From: Flavobacterium psychrophilum
Lineage (GTDB): Bacteria; Bacteroidota; Bacteroidia; Flavobacteriales; Flavobacteriaceae
DNA: 9,804 bases
Assembly (NCBI GenBank): GCA_022729635.1
Contig: DZAU01000045.1
Span: forward strand, 8,149-17,952
Direction of reading: 5' to 3'
The notes under the pieces were generated by a model. It made no database searches, had not been told where the DNA came from, and worked only from the letters and a program-made list of their open reading frames with translations. This document shows, one piece after another, positions 1 to 5,926 of this stretch. Both the position numbers and the translations under genes were made by a program. Position 1 is the first letter of the stretch. Each line of letters starts with the position of its first letter.

Positions 1-108
1 GTTATTTTTGTGATTTTGGTTTAAAAGTTTCTTTTATTTTTGAATTTTTTAAAATCGTTGTTATTCGTTACTGTTTCCAAGTTGCGATTTTTGATTAAAC
101 CTTATTTT

Positions 109-141
109 TTTGTCATTTCTCCCGATGATCGAAATGACAAA
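109..141. repeat. Hairpin-forming inverted repeat with GTCATTTC/GAAATGAC arms
   Basis: Perfect 11-bp inverted repeat: TTTGTCATTTC at 109-119 and GAAATGACAAA at 131-141, around an 11-nt spacer. It lies about 70 nt before the secreted-protein gene. The T-run precedes the left arm and no T-run follows the right arm, so it does not read as a rho-independent terminator for either strand. From memory, similar GTCATTTCGA-type palindromes are scattered through flavobacterial intergenic DNA, which favours a dispersed repeat over a gene-specific operator; that recollection is not checked. The rest of 1-211 is AT-rich with no gene seen. TATTTTTG at 3-10 and 35-42 resemble -7 boxes, but are weak evidence in such T-rich DNA. 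Confidence 0.55.
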
Positions 142-211
142 TAACACCACAATAATGTAAACTAAGGATAGTTATTTTTTAAAACATTGACATATCAATT
201 TGAAAAACTAT

Positions 212-895
212 ATGATTAGAATTCTTTTTTTTATTTTTATAATTGGTTTTGCTACAAATGCTTTTGGGCAAAGTGAATTCAATACTAAATTCAAAGCAAT
301 TCCGCCATTAAATACGAAGGTAAAACCAAAAAAAGAAACTTTACCACCGCCACCACCTTTGAATTTACCAAAAATAGTAGCTCCAAATGTTTTAAAAGAA
401 ACCAATATTTTTGGCACAAAACCCAAACCAAATAATTCTTTTCAAATGGGTGTGACCAAGAATTTTTCATTGACTCCAAATAATAAATTTGTTAATCCCG
501 GTGATAAAGTCACGGATAGATTGAACAAAAAAGCGAACAATGAAGATCAAATTGTATATAGAAGAAACCAGAATTTGGGTGATTTTAGGACGAAATCAAA
601 AACAGCAAAAGTGTCCTACCGAGATTATGGAGAAGTTGATGGAGATGTCATTAGAGTTCTTCTGAATGATAAGGCAATTGCCACAGGAATTTCTTTAGAT
701 AGTAGTTTTCAAGGTTTCGAAATAACATTGGAAAATGGTATTAATAAGATAGATTTTGAAGCATTAAACCAAGGCGCATTAGGTCCAAATACTGCTGAAT
801 TTCAGGTTTATGACGACAAAGGAAATCTAATTTCGGCTAGCCAATGGAATCTTGGGACTGGGTTTAAAGCGACTATCATTATTACCAAAGAATAA
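212..895 (+). CDS. Secreted protein of unknown function with proline-rich linker and C-terminal beta-type domain
   Basis: Encodes 227 aa from ATG 212; a TTG four codons upstream (200) would only add MKNY, so the ATG before the hydrophobic signal sequence is preferred. Residues 1-19 form a signal peptide (hydrophobic 3-13, probable cut after AFG, before Q20), so the protein should be exported. Residues 30-70 are rich in Pro and Lys, with a run of five prolines at 45-49, and look like an extended spacer. Residues about 133-227 alternate hydrophobic and polar residues like a small beta-sandwich, with the phrase YGEVDGDVIRVLLND at 139-153 and a Trp near the end. 'GE.DGD' beta domains of this kind occur in Bacteroidetes surface proteins, but I cannot name the family. 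No catalytic motif is visible. A 60-nt gap with its own promoter separates it from guaA, so co-transcription is not required. Gene reality is well supported; function is unknown. Confidence 0.85.
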   Translation: MIRILFFIFIIGFATNAFGQSEFNTKFKAIPPLNTKVKPKKETLPPPPPLNLPKIVAPNVLKETNIFGTKPKPNNSFQMGVTKNFSLTPNNKFVNPGDKVTDRLNKKANNEDQIVYRRNQNLGDFRTKSKTAKVSYRDYGEVDGDVIRVLLNDKAIATGISLDSSFQGFEITLENGINKIDFEALNQGALGPNTAEFQVYDDKGNLISASQWNLGTGFKATIIITKE

Positions 896-937
896 AAATC
901 CAAATTTTCCAAACTTCAATTTTCCAATCCCGATTTT
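896..937. repeat. Low-complexity CCAAATTTT/CAATTTTCC-type intergenic repeat
   Basis: The gap between the secreted-protein gene and guaA contains two imperfect copies of about 16 nt (899-914 and 915-930), both built around ATTTTCCAA. It is more degenerate than the other repeat islands in the window. The guaA -33-like element lies inside it. Confidence 0.35.
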
Positions 938-951
938 ATAAAGTATTTTTG
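921..951 (+). promoter_or_regulatory. Predicted Bacteroidetes-type promoter of guaA
   Basis: TATTTTTG at 944-951 matches the Bacteroidetes -7 consensus TAnnTTTG. TTTC at 921-924 lies exactly 19 nt upstream and differs from the -33 TTTG by one base. The expected start of transcription, 4-7 nt after the -7 box, falls on or beside the guaA ATG at 956, so the transcript would have almost no leader. Confidence 0.6.
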
Positions 952-955
952 CCCA

Positions 956-2485
956 ATGCAACACAACGTACTTATTTTAGATTTCGGATCGCAATACACT
1001 CAACTTATTGCCCGTAGAGTTCGCGAATTAAATATTTTCTGCGAAATTTTTCCTTACAACCATTTTCCGGATGATTTATCATCTTATAAAGCGGTAATCC
1101 TTGGCGGAAGCCCATTTTCTGTTCGTTCAGAAGATGCGCCACATCCAGATTTATCCCAAATTAGAGGAAAATTACCAATGCTCGCCGTTTGTTATGGAGC
1201 ACAATATTTGGCTCATTTTAGCGGAGGCGAAGTAGCTGCTTCAAATACCAGAGAATACGGTCGGGCCAATTTGTCTTATATCAAGGAAAATGAAGTTTTC
1301 TTTGAAGGAGTTTCAGAAAATAGTCAAGTTTGGATGAGTCATAGCGATAGCATAAAAGCCTTGCCAACTGGAGGGATTAAGCTTGCAAGCACACACGATG
1401 TGGAGTTTGCAGCTTACAAAATTGAAGGAGAAACAACTTACGCCATTCAGTATCATCCCGAAGTTTTTCACTCAACAGATGGTTCAAAAATGTTGGAGAA
1501 TTTCTTAGTAAAAATTGCACATGTTCCCCAAAATTTTACCCCAAATGCTTTTGTAGAAGAAATTGTGGCTGAAATGAAAGAAAAACTACAAGACGACAAA
1601 GTGGTTCTTGGTCTTTCGGGCGGAGTAGATTCGACCGTAGCAGCCGTTTTATTGCATCAAGCGATTGGCAAAAATTTATATTGTATTTTTGTAAATAACG
1701 GTTTACTTCGAAAAAATGAGTTCGAAAGTGTTTTAGATCAATACAAAGGAATGGGTTTAAACGTAAAAGGAGTCGATGCTTCACAACGTTTTTACGACGC
1801 TTTAGCAGGAATTGAAGATCCAGAGTTGAAAAGAAAAGCCATTGGCAACGCATTTATAGAAGTTTTTGATGCTGAATCGCACTGGATTGAAGATGTAAAA
1901 TGGTTGGCTCAAGGAACCATTTATCCTGATGTGATTGAATCTGTTTCGGTAAAAGGACCTTCGGCAACCATAAAATCGCATCATAATGTAGGCGGTTTGC
2001 CGGATTATATGAAGCTAAAAATTGTGGAACCTCTTCGAATGCTTTTCAAAGACGAAGTCCGTCGAGTGGGAGCAACTTTAGGAATTGACCCGGAATTATT
2101 AGGCAGACATCCTTTCCCTGGACCAGGATTATCTATCCGGATTTTAGGAGCAATTACTTTAGAAAAAGTGCAAATTTTACAAGATGTCGATAAAGTTTTT
2201 ATCGACGGATTAAAATCTTGGGGATTGTATGACAAAGTTTGGCAAGCCGGAGCGATTTTACTTCCGGTAAATAGTGTAGGAGTAATGGGAGATGAACGTA
2301 CTTACGAAAAAGTGGTAGCACTTCGAGCGGTTGAATCTACTGACGGAATGACTGCCGATTGGGTTCATTTGCCTTATGATTTCTTGATGAAAGTGTCAAA
2401 TGATATAATAAATAAAGTGAAAGGCGTTAATAGAGTAGTGTATGACATTAGTTCAAAACCGCCGGCAACTATTGAGTGGGAATAA
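956..2485 (+). CDS. guaA: GMP synthase, glutamine-hydrolysing
   Basis: Cytosolic enzyme of purine biosynthesis: XMP + ATP + glutamine gives GMP + AMP + PPi + glutamate. The 509-aa product has the normal bacterial length and is intact. Residues 1-190 are a class I glutamine amidotransferase domain: opening [20 protein letters not shown], nucleophile Cys79 in AVCYGAQ, and His167/Glu169 in QYHPEV. Residues about 195-390 form the ATP-pyrophosphatase domain with the P-loop SGGVDS at 221-226. The C-terminal dimerisation/XMP-binding part contains [16 protein letters not shown] (383-398) and ends [13 protein letters not shown], the usual GuaA terminus. The ATG at 956 begins the conserved N-terminus directly, so the start is secure. 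It has its own promoter, only a few bases upstream. No purine riboswitch-like leader is possible in the 60-nt gap. Confidence 0.98.
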   Translation: MQHNVLILDFGSQYTQLIARRVRELNIFCEIFPYNHFPDDLSSYKAVILGGSPFSVRSEDAPHPDLSQIRGKLPMLAVCYGAQYLAHFSGGEVAASNTREYGRANLSYIKENEVFFEGVSENSQVWMSHSDSIKALPTGGIKLASTHDVEFAAYKIEGETTYAIQYHPEVFHSTDGSKMLENFLVKIAHVPQNFTPNAFVEEIVAEMKEKLQDDKVVLGLSGGVDSTVAAVLLHQAIGKNLYCIFVNNGLLRKNEFESVLDQYKGMGLNVKGVDASQRFYDALAGIEDPELKRKAIGNAFIEVFDAESHWIEDVKWLAQGTIYPDVIESVSVKGPSATIKSHHNVGGLPDYMKLKIVEPLRMLFKDEVRRVGATLGIDPELLGRHPFPGPGLSIRILGAITLEKVQILQDVDKVFIDGLKSWGLYDKVWQAGAILLPVNSVGVMGDERTYEKVVALRAVESTDGMTADWVHLPYDFLMKVSNDIINKVKGVNRVVYDISSKPPATIEWE

Positions 2486-2519
2486 GGAACAATGTCAATA
2501 GCAAAAATCAATTTTAATA

Positions 2520-2542
2520 ACAATTAAGAAATTGTCTTTTTT
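2520..2542 (+). terminator. Possible weak rho-independent terminator after guaA
   Basis: ACAATT (2520-2525) and AATTGT (2530-2535) can form a 6-bp stem with a 4-nt loop, followed by C and six T residues (2537-2542). The stem is AT-rich and short, so termination is uncertain; read-through into the LysM gene is possible. Confidence 0.35.
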
Positions 2543-2571
2543 ATAGAACACAGATAAAACGGATTTTTTTT

Positions 2572-2613
2572 CATTGAAATTGCCATTGCCATTGAAATTG
2601 CCATTGCCAATGA
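2572..2613. repeat. Hexamer island: two perfect 18-bp tandem units of CATTGA/AATTGC/CATTGC
   Basis: Seven consecutive hexamers fill 42 bp. The 18-mer CATTGAAATTGCCATTGC occurs perfectly twice (2572-2589, 2590-2607), followed by CAATGA. It ends 20 nt before the LysM gene ATG. The same words in the same hexamer register, again over 42 bp, recur at 5829-5870. Read in frame the array would add KLPLP-type residues to the LysM protein, but this would precede the signal peptide and is judged untranslated. Confidence 0.9.
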
Positions 2614-2633
2614 ATTTTTTAAAACTTAAAATT

Positions 2634-4556
2634 ATGATAAATAGAGTCGTTTATATTTTTGTTTTAGTAATAACTGCAACCGTTTTTGGTCAAAATTTTG
2701 AAAAGCATAAAGTTGAAAAAGGGGAAACCATAACCCAAATTGCTCAAAAATATAATGTCACTCCTTTTGATATTTATCAACTAAATCCTGATGCTCAAAG
2801 CGGTTTAAAACCAAATAGTGTTTTGCTTATTCCAAAAAAAGGCGGAACTCAAAAATCAGTTTCACAAGCTAAAAAACATAAGGTCGAACCCAAAGAAACT
2901 TTATTTGGCATAGAAAAAAAATATAATATTTCGGATGAAGAGTTAAAAAAAGCCAATCCGTTTCTTGAAAAAGATGGTTTGCAAATAGGCCAAACGCTTA
3001 ACATTCCTTTGAATTCGGGTTCTAAAACGATTGTTGCAACTCCTGAAAAAGTGGTTTATCACGAAGTGCTTCCAAAAGAAACCAAATATTCTATTGCCAA
3101 ACAATACGGAATTACCATCGAAGAATTAGAAAAACGAAATCCTGAAATTATTCTAAATTTACCCATTGGATATAAATTAATCATTAAAGGAACGGCTCCA
3201 AGAACTGAAAAAATTACCTTAATCGGAACTAAAGCAGAAACTATAAAACCAACTCCTTCTAAAATTTCTCCGGCAAATAATTACGTAAATTATGAGGTAA
3301 AACCTAAAGAAACCTTGTATAGCTTGTCTAAAATGTCAGGTTTGTCACAGGAAGAATTAGTCAAATTGAATCCAGCTTTAGCCAATGGCGTCGAAATAGG
3401 AATGGTTCTAAAAGTACCCGAATCAGCATCGATTCCACAGGAAATAGAATCTAAAAAAGTTTATACTTCTTTGTCTAAAAAAAGCGGAACAAATGGCAGA
3501 AAAAAAGCAGTGTTGTTGTTGCCTTTTAACGTATCAAAAATTGAAAGCGACACCATAAATTCTACAGCAATGCGCTTGAAAAAAGACAAGTTTCTGAATA
3601 TGACTTTAGATTTTTATTCAGGTGCTTTGATGGCGATAGATTCTGCCAGAAGTATTGGAATTCCTGTTGATGTGAAAATCTTTGATTCACAGGAAACCAA
3701 AAACACTTCGAACATTTCGAGCATTAATTCGCAAAATAATCTGGAAATTGCCGATGCTATAATTGGCCCTTTTTATCAAAACAATGCCGAGAAAACTGCC
3801 GAATTATTAGGTGAAAATGATGTTCCGGTGATTTCGCCTTTGTCGAAAGACATAGGGAATTCTCATCCAAATTTGTATCAAACAATTCCATCAAGTGACG
3901 TTTTAAAAGCTGCTATGTTCGGCTATATGAATGCAAAAGAAGGCAATATTATTGCGGTTGTCGATAAGAAAAAAGAATCGGTTATACAATATATTGAGCA
4001 AAATCATAAAGAAACAAAATTTGCGACTCTTCAGGAAAACGGAAGTGTATCTGTCGAAAATTTGAAAAGTTTATTTGTGAAAGACAAAATAAATTATGTG
4101 GTTTTAGCTTCCGAAAACACAGGAATGATTAAATCGACAATGGCAGCGATGATGGGCGTTTTGGCAAATTATAAACTCCAATTGGTTATTTTAGAACCCA
4201 ACGAAACCTTGGATACCGATGAAATTAATTTTGAAAATTTGACGAAATTAAAATTGATGTATCCTTCGATAACCCGTGAAAACGAATCTCATGAAGCTAA
4301 AATTTTCGAAAAAGAATATAGAAAGAAAAATAAAATTAACCCGAACACTTATGCTACTCGAGGTTTCGACCTGACTTTTGATACAATGATGCGATTGTCA
4401 CAAGGTAAAAGTTATCAGGAAACTGCCGATTCAATTGCAACGGAACAAGTCGATAACAAGTTTGAATTTTACAAAAAAGAAGGTGGTGGCTATGCTAATA
4501 AAGGAGTTTATATCTTGTATTACGACACTGATTTGATTATAAAAGAAGCGAATTAA
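2634..4556 (+). CDS. Secreted protein with four LysM domains and a periplasmic-binding-like C-terminal domain
   Basis: Encodes 640 aa from ATG 2634. The frame is open 60 nt further upstream, but those residues come from the hexamer repeat and would bury the signal peptide. Residues 1-19 are a signal peptide (cut probably between G19 and Q20). Four LysM domains follow at about 24-67, 82-125, 142-185 and 219-262, each with the HKV/YEV-x-KGET or PKET opening and an xNP turn; LysM domains bind peptidoglycan glycans. Residues about 288-635 resemble a type 1 periplasmic binding fold (KAVLLLPFNV, DFYSGALMAID, ADAIIGPFYQNNAEK, VPVISPLSK, GFDLTFD), the fold also used by the penicillin-binding-protein activator LpoA. 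Annotation pipelines tend to call such proteins amino-acid ABC transporter substrate-binding, but no permease or ATPase is nearby. A cell-wall sensing or synthesis-assisting role is inference. It may be co-transcribed with the OsmC gene. Confidence 0.93.
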   Translation: MINRVVYIFVLVITATVFGQNFEKHKVEKGETITQIAQKYNVTPFDIYQLNPDAQSGLKPNSVLLIPKKGGTQKSVSQAKKHKVEPKETLFGIEKKYNISDEELKKANPFLEKDGLQIGQTLNIPLNSGSKTIVATPEKVVYHEVLPKETKYSIAKQYGITIEELEKRNPEIILNLPIGYKLIIKGTAPRTEKITLIGTKAETIKPTPSKISPANNYVNYEVKPKETLYSLSKMSGLSQEELVKLNPALANGVEIGMVLKVPESASIPQEIESKKVYTSLSKKSGTNGRKKAVLLLPFNVSKIESDTINSTAMRLKKDKFLNMTLDFYSGALMAIDSARSIGIPVDVKIFDSQETKNTSNISSINSQNNLEIADAIIGPFYQNNAEKTAELLGENDVPVISPLSKDIGNSHPNLYQTIPSSDVLKAAMFGYMNAKEGNIIAVVDKKKESVIQYIEQNHKETKFATLQENGSVSVENLKSLFVKDKINYVVLASENTGMIKSTMAAMMGVLANYKLQLVILEPNETLDTDEINFENLTKLKLMYPSITRENESHEAKIFEKEYRKKNKINPNTYATRGFDLTFDTMMRLSQGKSYQETADSIATEQVDNKFEFYKKEGGGYANKGVYILYYDTDLIIKEAN

Positions 4557-4560
4557 AAAA

Positions 4561-4630
4561 ATTACGAATTACGAATTACGAATTATGAATTACGAATTAA
4601 TAACCTCTAACCTCTAACCTCTAACTTTAA
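4561..4630. repeat. Ten consecutive heptamers in one register (ATTACGA then ACCTCTA arrays)
   Basis: The gap between the LysM and OsmC genes is 75 nt: four A residues, seventy nt of 7-nt units, and one A before the ATG. Units 1-5 (4561-4595) are ATTACGA, the fourth reading ATTATGA; unit 6 is ATTAATA; units 7-9 (4603-4623) are ACCTCTA; unit 10 is ACTTTAA. The two different words share one uninterrupted 7-nt phase. No hairpin and no full TAnnTTTG promoter is present; TAACTTTA at 4622-4629 is one base off. Confidence 0.95.
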
Positions 4631-4631
4631 A

Positions 4632-5033
4632 ATGACCTCGAAAGTAACTTATTTAGGTGATTTAAGAACATCGTCAATTCACTTGCAATCTGGGAGCGAA
4701 ATCATCTCGGATGCACCGCTTGACAACAACGGAAAAGGAGAGGCTTTCTCGCCAACAGACACGGTTGCCAATGCTTTAGCAAGTTGTATGATGACCGTTA
4801 TGGGAATTAAAGCACGTGATTTGAATGTTGATTTTACAGGTTCTACAGCTGCAGTCACTAAAATTATGCAGGCCGAACCAAGACGAATTAGCACTATCGA
4901 AATTGTTTTTGAAATGAATGTTTCTACAGACGAAAAGACCAAAACTATTTTGGAGAGAACCGCAATGACTTGCCCAGTTTTTCTGAGTTTGAATCCAGAA
5001 ATTGATAAAAGTGTTAGCTTTAATTGGAAGTAG
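4632..5033 (+). CDS. OsmC/Ohr family protein, probable thiol-dependent peroxidase
   Basis: Encodes 133 aa, the usual length for a single-domain OsmC protein. The family reduces organic or inorganic hydroperoxides in the cytosol using two cysteines; both are present, Cys52 in the helix GEAFSPTDTVANALASCMM (36-54) and Cys114 in TCPVFLSLNP (113-122). The N-terminal beta strands and the C-terminal SVSFNWK ending also fit. It lacks the features needed to separate OsmC from Ohr or YhfA-type subgroups by eye, so no gene symbol is given and the substrate is not asserted. The start ATG 4632 follows the heptamer array by a single A and has no Shine-Dalgarno sequence, as usual for this phylum. Lacking a clear promoter, it is probably transcribed with the LysM gene or from within the repeat. 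Confidence 0.92.
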   Translation: MTSKVTYLGDLRTSSIHLQSGSEIISDAPLDNNGKGEAFSPTDTVANALASCMMTVMGIKARDLNVDFTGSTAAVTKIMQAEPRRISTIEIVFEMNVSTDEKTKTILERTAMTCPVFLSLNPEIDKSVSFNWK

Positions 5034-5121
5034 AAAAAAGAAAAAAGAGTATAGAATATAGAAAATAGAGTAAAGATTACTGGAATATGTCTATTCTCTT
5101 TTCTCTATTTTCTTTTCTCTT
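5031..5121. repeat. Thirteen heptamers in one register: AGA-type units followed by inverted TCT-type units
   Basis: Starting at the TAG stop of the OsmC gene, thirteen 7-nt units run to 5121. The first seven (5031-5079) all have AGA at unit positions 2-4 and A at position 7 (TAGAAAA, AAGAGTA, TAGAATA and similar). Two transition units follow. The last four (5094-5121) are TTCTCTT, TTCTCTA, TTTTCTT and TTCTCTT, i.e. the same type of word reverse-complemented. AGAAAATAGAG (5060-5070) and CTCTATTTTCT (5103-5113) form an 11-bp inverted repeat 32 nt apart. The array ends 6 nt before the next ATG. Confidence 0.85.
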
Positions 5122-5127
5122 AAAAAA

Positions 5128-5361
5128 ATGGAACAAGACCAAAAACAACTCATCAAATTAGCTCACACCAAAATGCCTTTTGGCAAATATGAAGGCAGAC
5201 ATCTTATTGATTTACCTGAATATTATTTGGTTTGGTATAGTAATAAAGGTTTTCCAAAAGGAGAATTAGGAGAACAAATACAATTGGTTTACGAACTTAA
5301 ACTCAACGGACTCGAAGAGTTAATAAGAAATATTCGAAAACATTTTCCAAAAGCGATTTAA
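5128..5361 (+). CDS. DUF3820 family small protein
   Basis: Encodes 77 aa from ATG 5128. The sequence MPFGKYEGRHLIDLPEYYLVWY (residues 16-37) is the hallmark of DUF3820 (PF12843, sometimes labelled 'putative quorum-sensing-regulated virulence factor'); similar PFGKYKG-type segments are also found appended to nuclease-like proteins. The rest is predicted helical and charged. No signal peptide or membrane segment, so it is probably cytosolic. Its molecular function is not known to me and no catalytic site is obvious. It follows the OsmC gene after a 94-nt gap that is nearly all heptamer repeat, with no recognisable promoter of its own, so co-transcription is likely. Its stop codon overlaps by 4 nt the stop codon of the convergent DUF4268 gene. 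Confidence 0.9.
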   Translation: MEQDQKQLIKLAHTKMPFGKYEGRHLIDLPEYYLVWYSNKGFPKGELGEQIQLVYELKLNGLEELIRNIRKHFPKAI

Positions 5362-5789
5362 ACATCCTTGATTATTTCTCCATATTCAAAATAGAACATT
5401 TCAAACGAATTCATTTTTTCGTGGAAAAAGTAGAAAATTTCATCCCAGTGCTTTCTGTTACTGATACTTACTTCCAGTTTCTCTATCCAAATCCGACTGA
5501 TTATTTTGCCGTTTTCGAGTACAAAATTCTTCTCAAAAACTAAATCTTTGATAAAATCTTCATCCAAAATGCTTTTTAAGGATTCCAATTTTTCAAAATA
5601 GGCAATTCGTTTGTCCTCATTTCGAGATTCGATGTCAATTAAAACTTGCGCTTTTTTGTTATCAGCATAAAATTTAAAAGAAAAATCCTTAATTTTGGTA
5701 TCGTATAAAACCCACTTTCTTGGATATTTTTCGGCGAAATCAATCCAAAATTCCCGCTTTAACCTTTGATTTTCCTCTTTGCTATACAT
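5358..5789 (-). CDS. DUF4268 domain-containing protein
   Basis: Encodes 143 aa from ATG at 5789 on the minus strand. The opening MYSKEENQRLKREFWIDFAEKYPRKW and the central strand-helix VLIDIESRNEDKRIAYFEKLESLK (residues 49-72), followed by a Trp- and aromatic-rich C-terminus, match the stand-alone form of DUF4268 found across Bacteroidetes. The domain also occurs at the C-terminus of larger nuclease-like proteins, but this version consists of the domain only and I see no clear PD-(D/E)XK site, so no activity is claimed. No signal peptide or membrane segment. It is convergent with the DUF3820 gene with a 4-nt stop-codon overlap and no terminator between, and divergent from the Nudix gene. A well-formed promoter lies inside the first codons of the Nudix gene, giving a leader of about 100 nt that reads through the hexamer island. 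Confidence 0.88.
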   Translation of the reverse strand: MYSKEENQRLKREFWIDFAEKYPRKWVLYDTKIKDFSFKFYADNKKAQVLIDIESRNEDKRIAYFEKLESLKSILDEDFIKDLVFEKNFVLENGKIISRIWIEKLEVSISNRKHWDEIFYFFHEKMNSFEMFYFEYGEIIKDV

Positions 5790-5790
5790 T

Positions 5791-5804
5791 TTTATGGTTT
5801 ATGG
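5791..5804. repeat. Short heptamer pair TTTATGG x2 upstream of the DUF4268 gene
   Basis: TTTATGG occurs twice in tandem (5791-5797, 5798-5804), followed by TTTGCC, one base before the DUF4268 start codon on the minus strand (read there as CCATAAA twice). Two units alone could be chance; it is listed because other gaps in the window hold longer heptamer arrays next to start codons. Confidence 0.5.
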
Positions 5805-5828
5805 TTTGCCTTTTTGCTGGCAGGTTGT

Positions 5829-5870
5829 CATTGAAATTGTCATCACCATTGTCATTGCCATTGAAATTTG
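5829..5870. repeat. Second hexamer island (CATTGA/AATTGT/CATTGC words)
   Basis: Seven hexamers over 42 bp: CATTGA, AATTGT, CATCAC, CATTGT, CATTGC, CATTGA, AATTTG. This is the same length, phase and word set as the island at 2572-2613, but more diverged. It sits in the divergent gap between the DUF4268 and Nudix genes, 44 nt before the Nudix ATG. Most units carry TTG, the core of the Bacteroidetes -33 box. Confidence 0.85.
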
Positions 5871-5879
5871 GTATATTTA
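5849..5879 (+). promoter_or_regulatory. Possible promoter of the Nudix gene
   Basis: TATATTTA (5872-5879) differs from TAnnTTTG at the last base. TTG at 5849-5851, inside the hexamer island, lies 20 nt upstream. It would give a leader of about 30 nt before ATG 5915. Weak, because one invariant base is missing. Confidence 0.3.
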
Positions 5880-5896
5880 CAAACACTTTCCGATTG

Positions 5897-5926
5897 CAAA
5901 AATAGGTTTTGATTATGGATTTCCAA
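5897..5926 (-). promoter_or_regulatory. Predicted promoter of the DUF4268 gene, inside the Nudix coding start
   Basis: On the minus strand TTG (5926-5924), 19 nt, then TATTTTTG (5904-5897) matches the Bacteroidetes promoter pattern. Transcription would start near 5890 and give a leader of about 100 nt containing the reverse complement of the hexamer island. The -33 part overlaps the first codons of the Nudix gene. Confidence 0.55.

Noticed and set aside
1536..2235. Minus-strand open frames inside guaA
   Set aside because: They lie within the highly conserved GuaA coding sequence and resemble no known protein.
2574..2633. N-terminal extension of the LysM protein reading through the hexamer island (KLPLP-type residues)
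   Set aside because: It would place 20 low-complexity residues before an intact signal peptide; the repeat also exists at 5829-5870 outside any gene, so it is non-coding.
4561..4630. Heptamer array considered as a CRISPR array, origin or telomere-like structure
   Set aside because: Units are 7 nt with no spacers, no cas genes or replication initiator are nearby, and the array is short and internal to a gene string.
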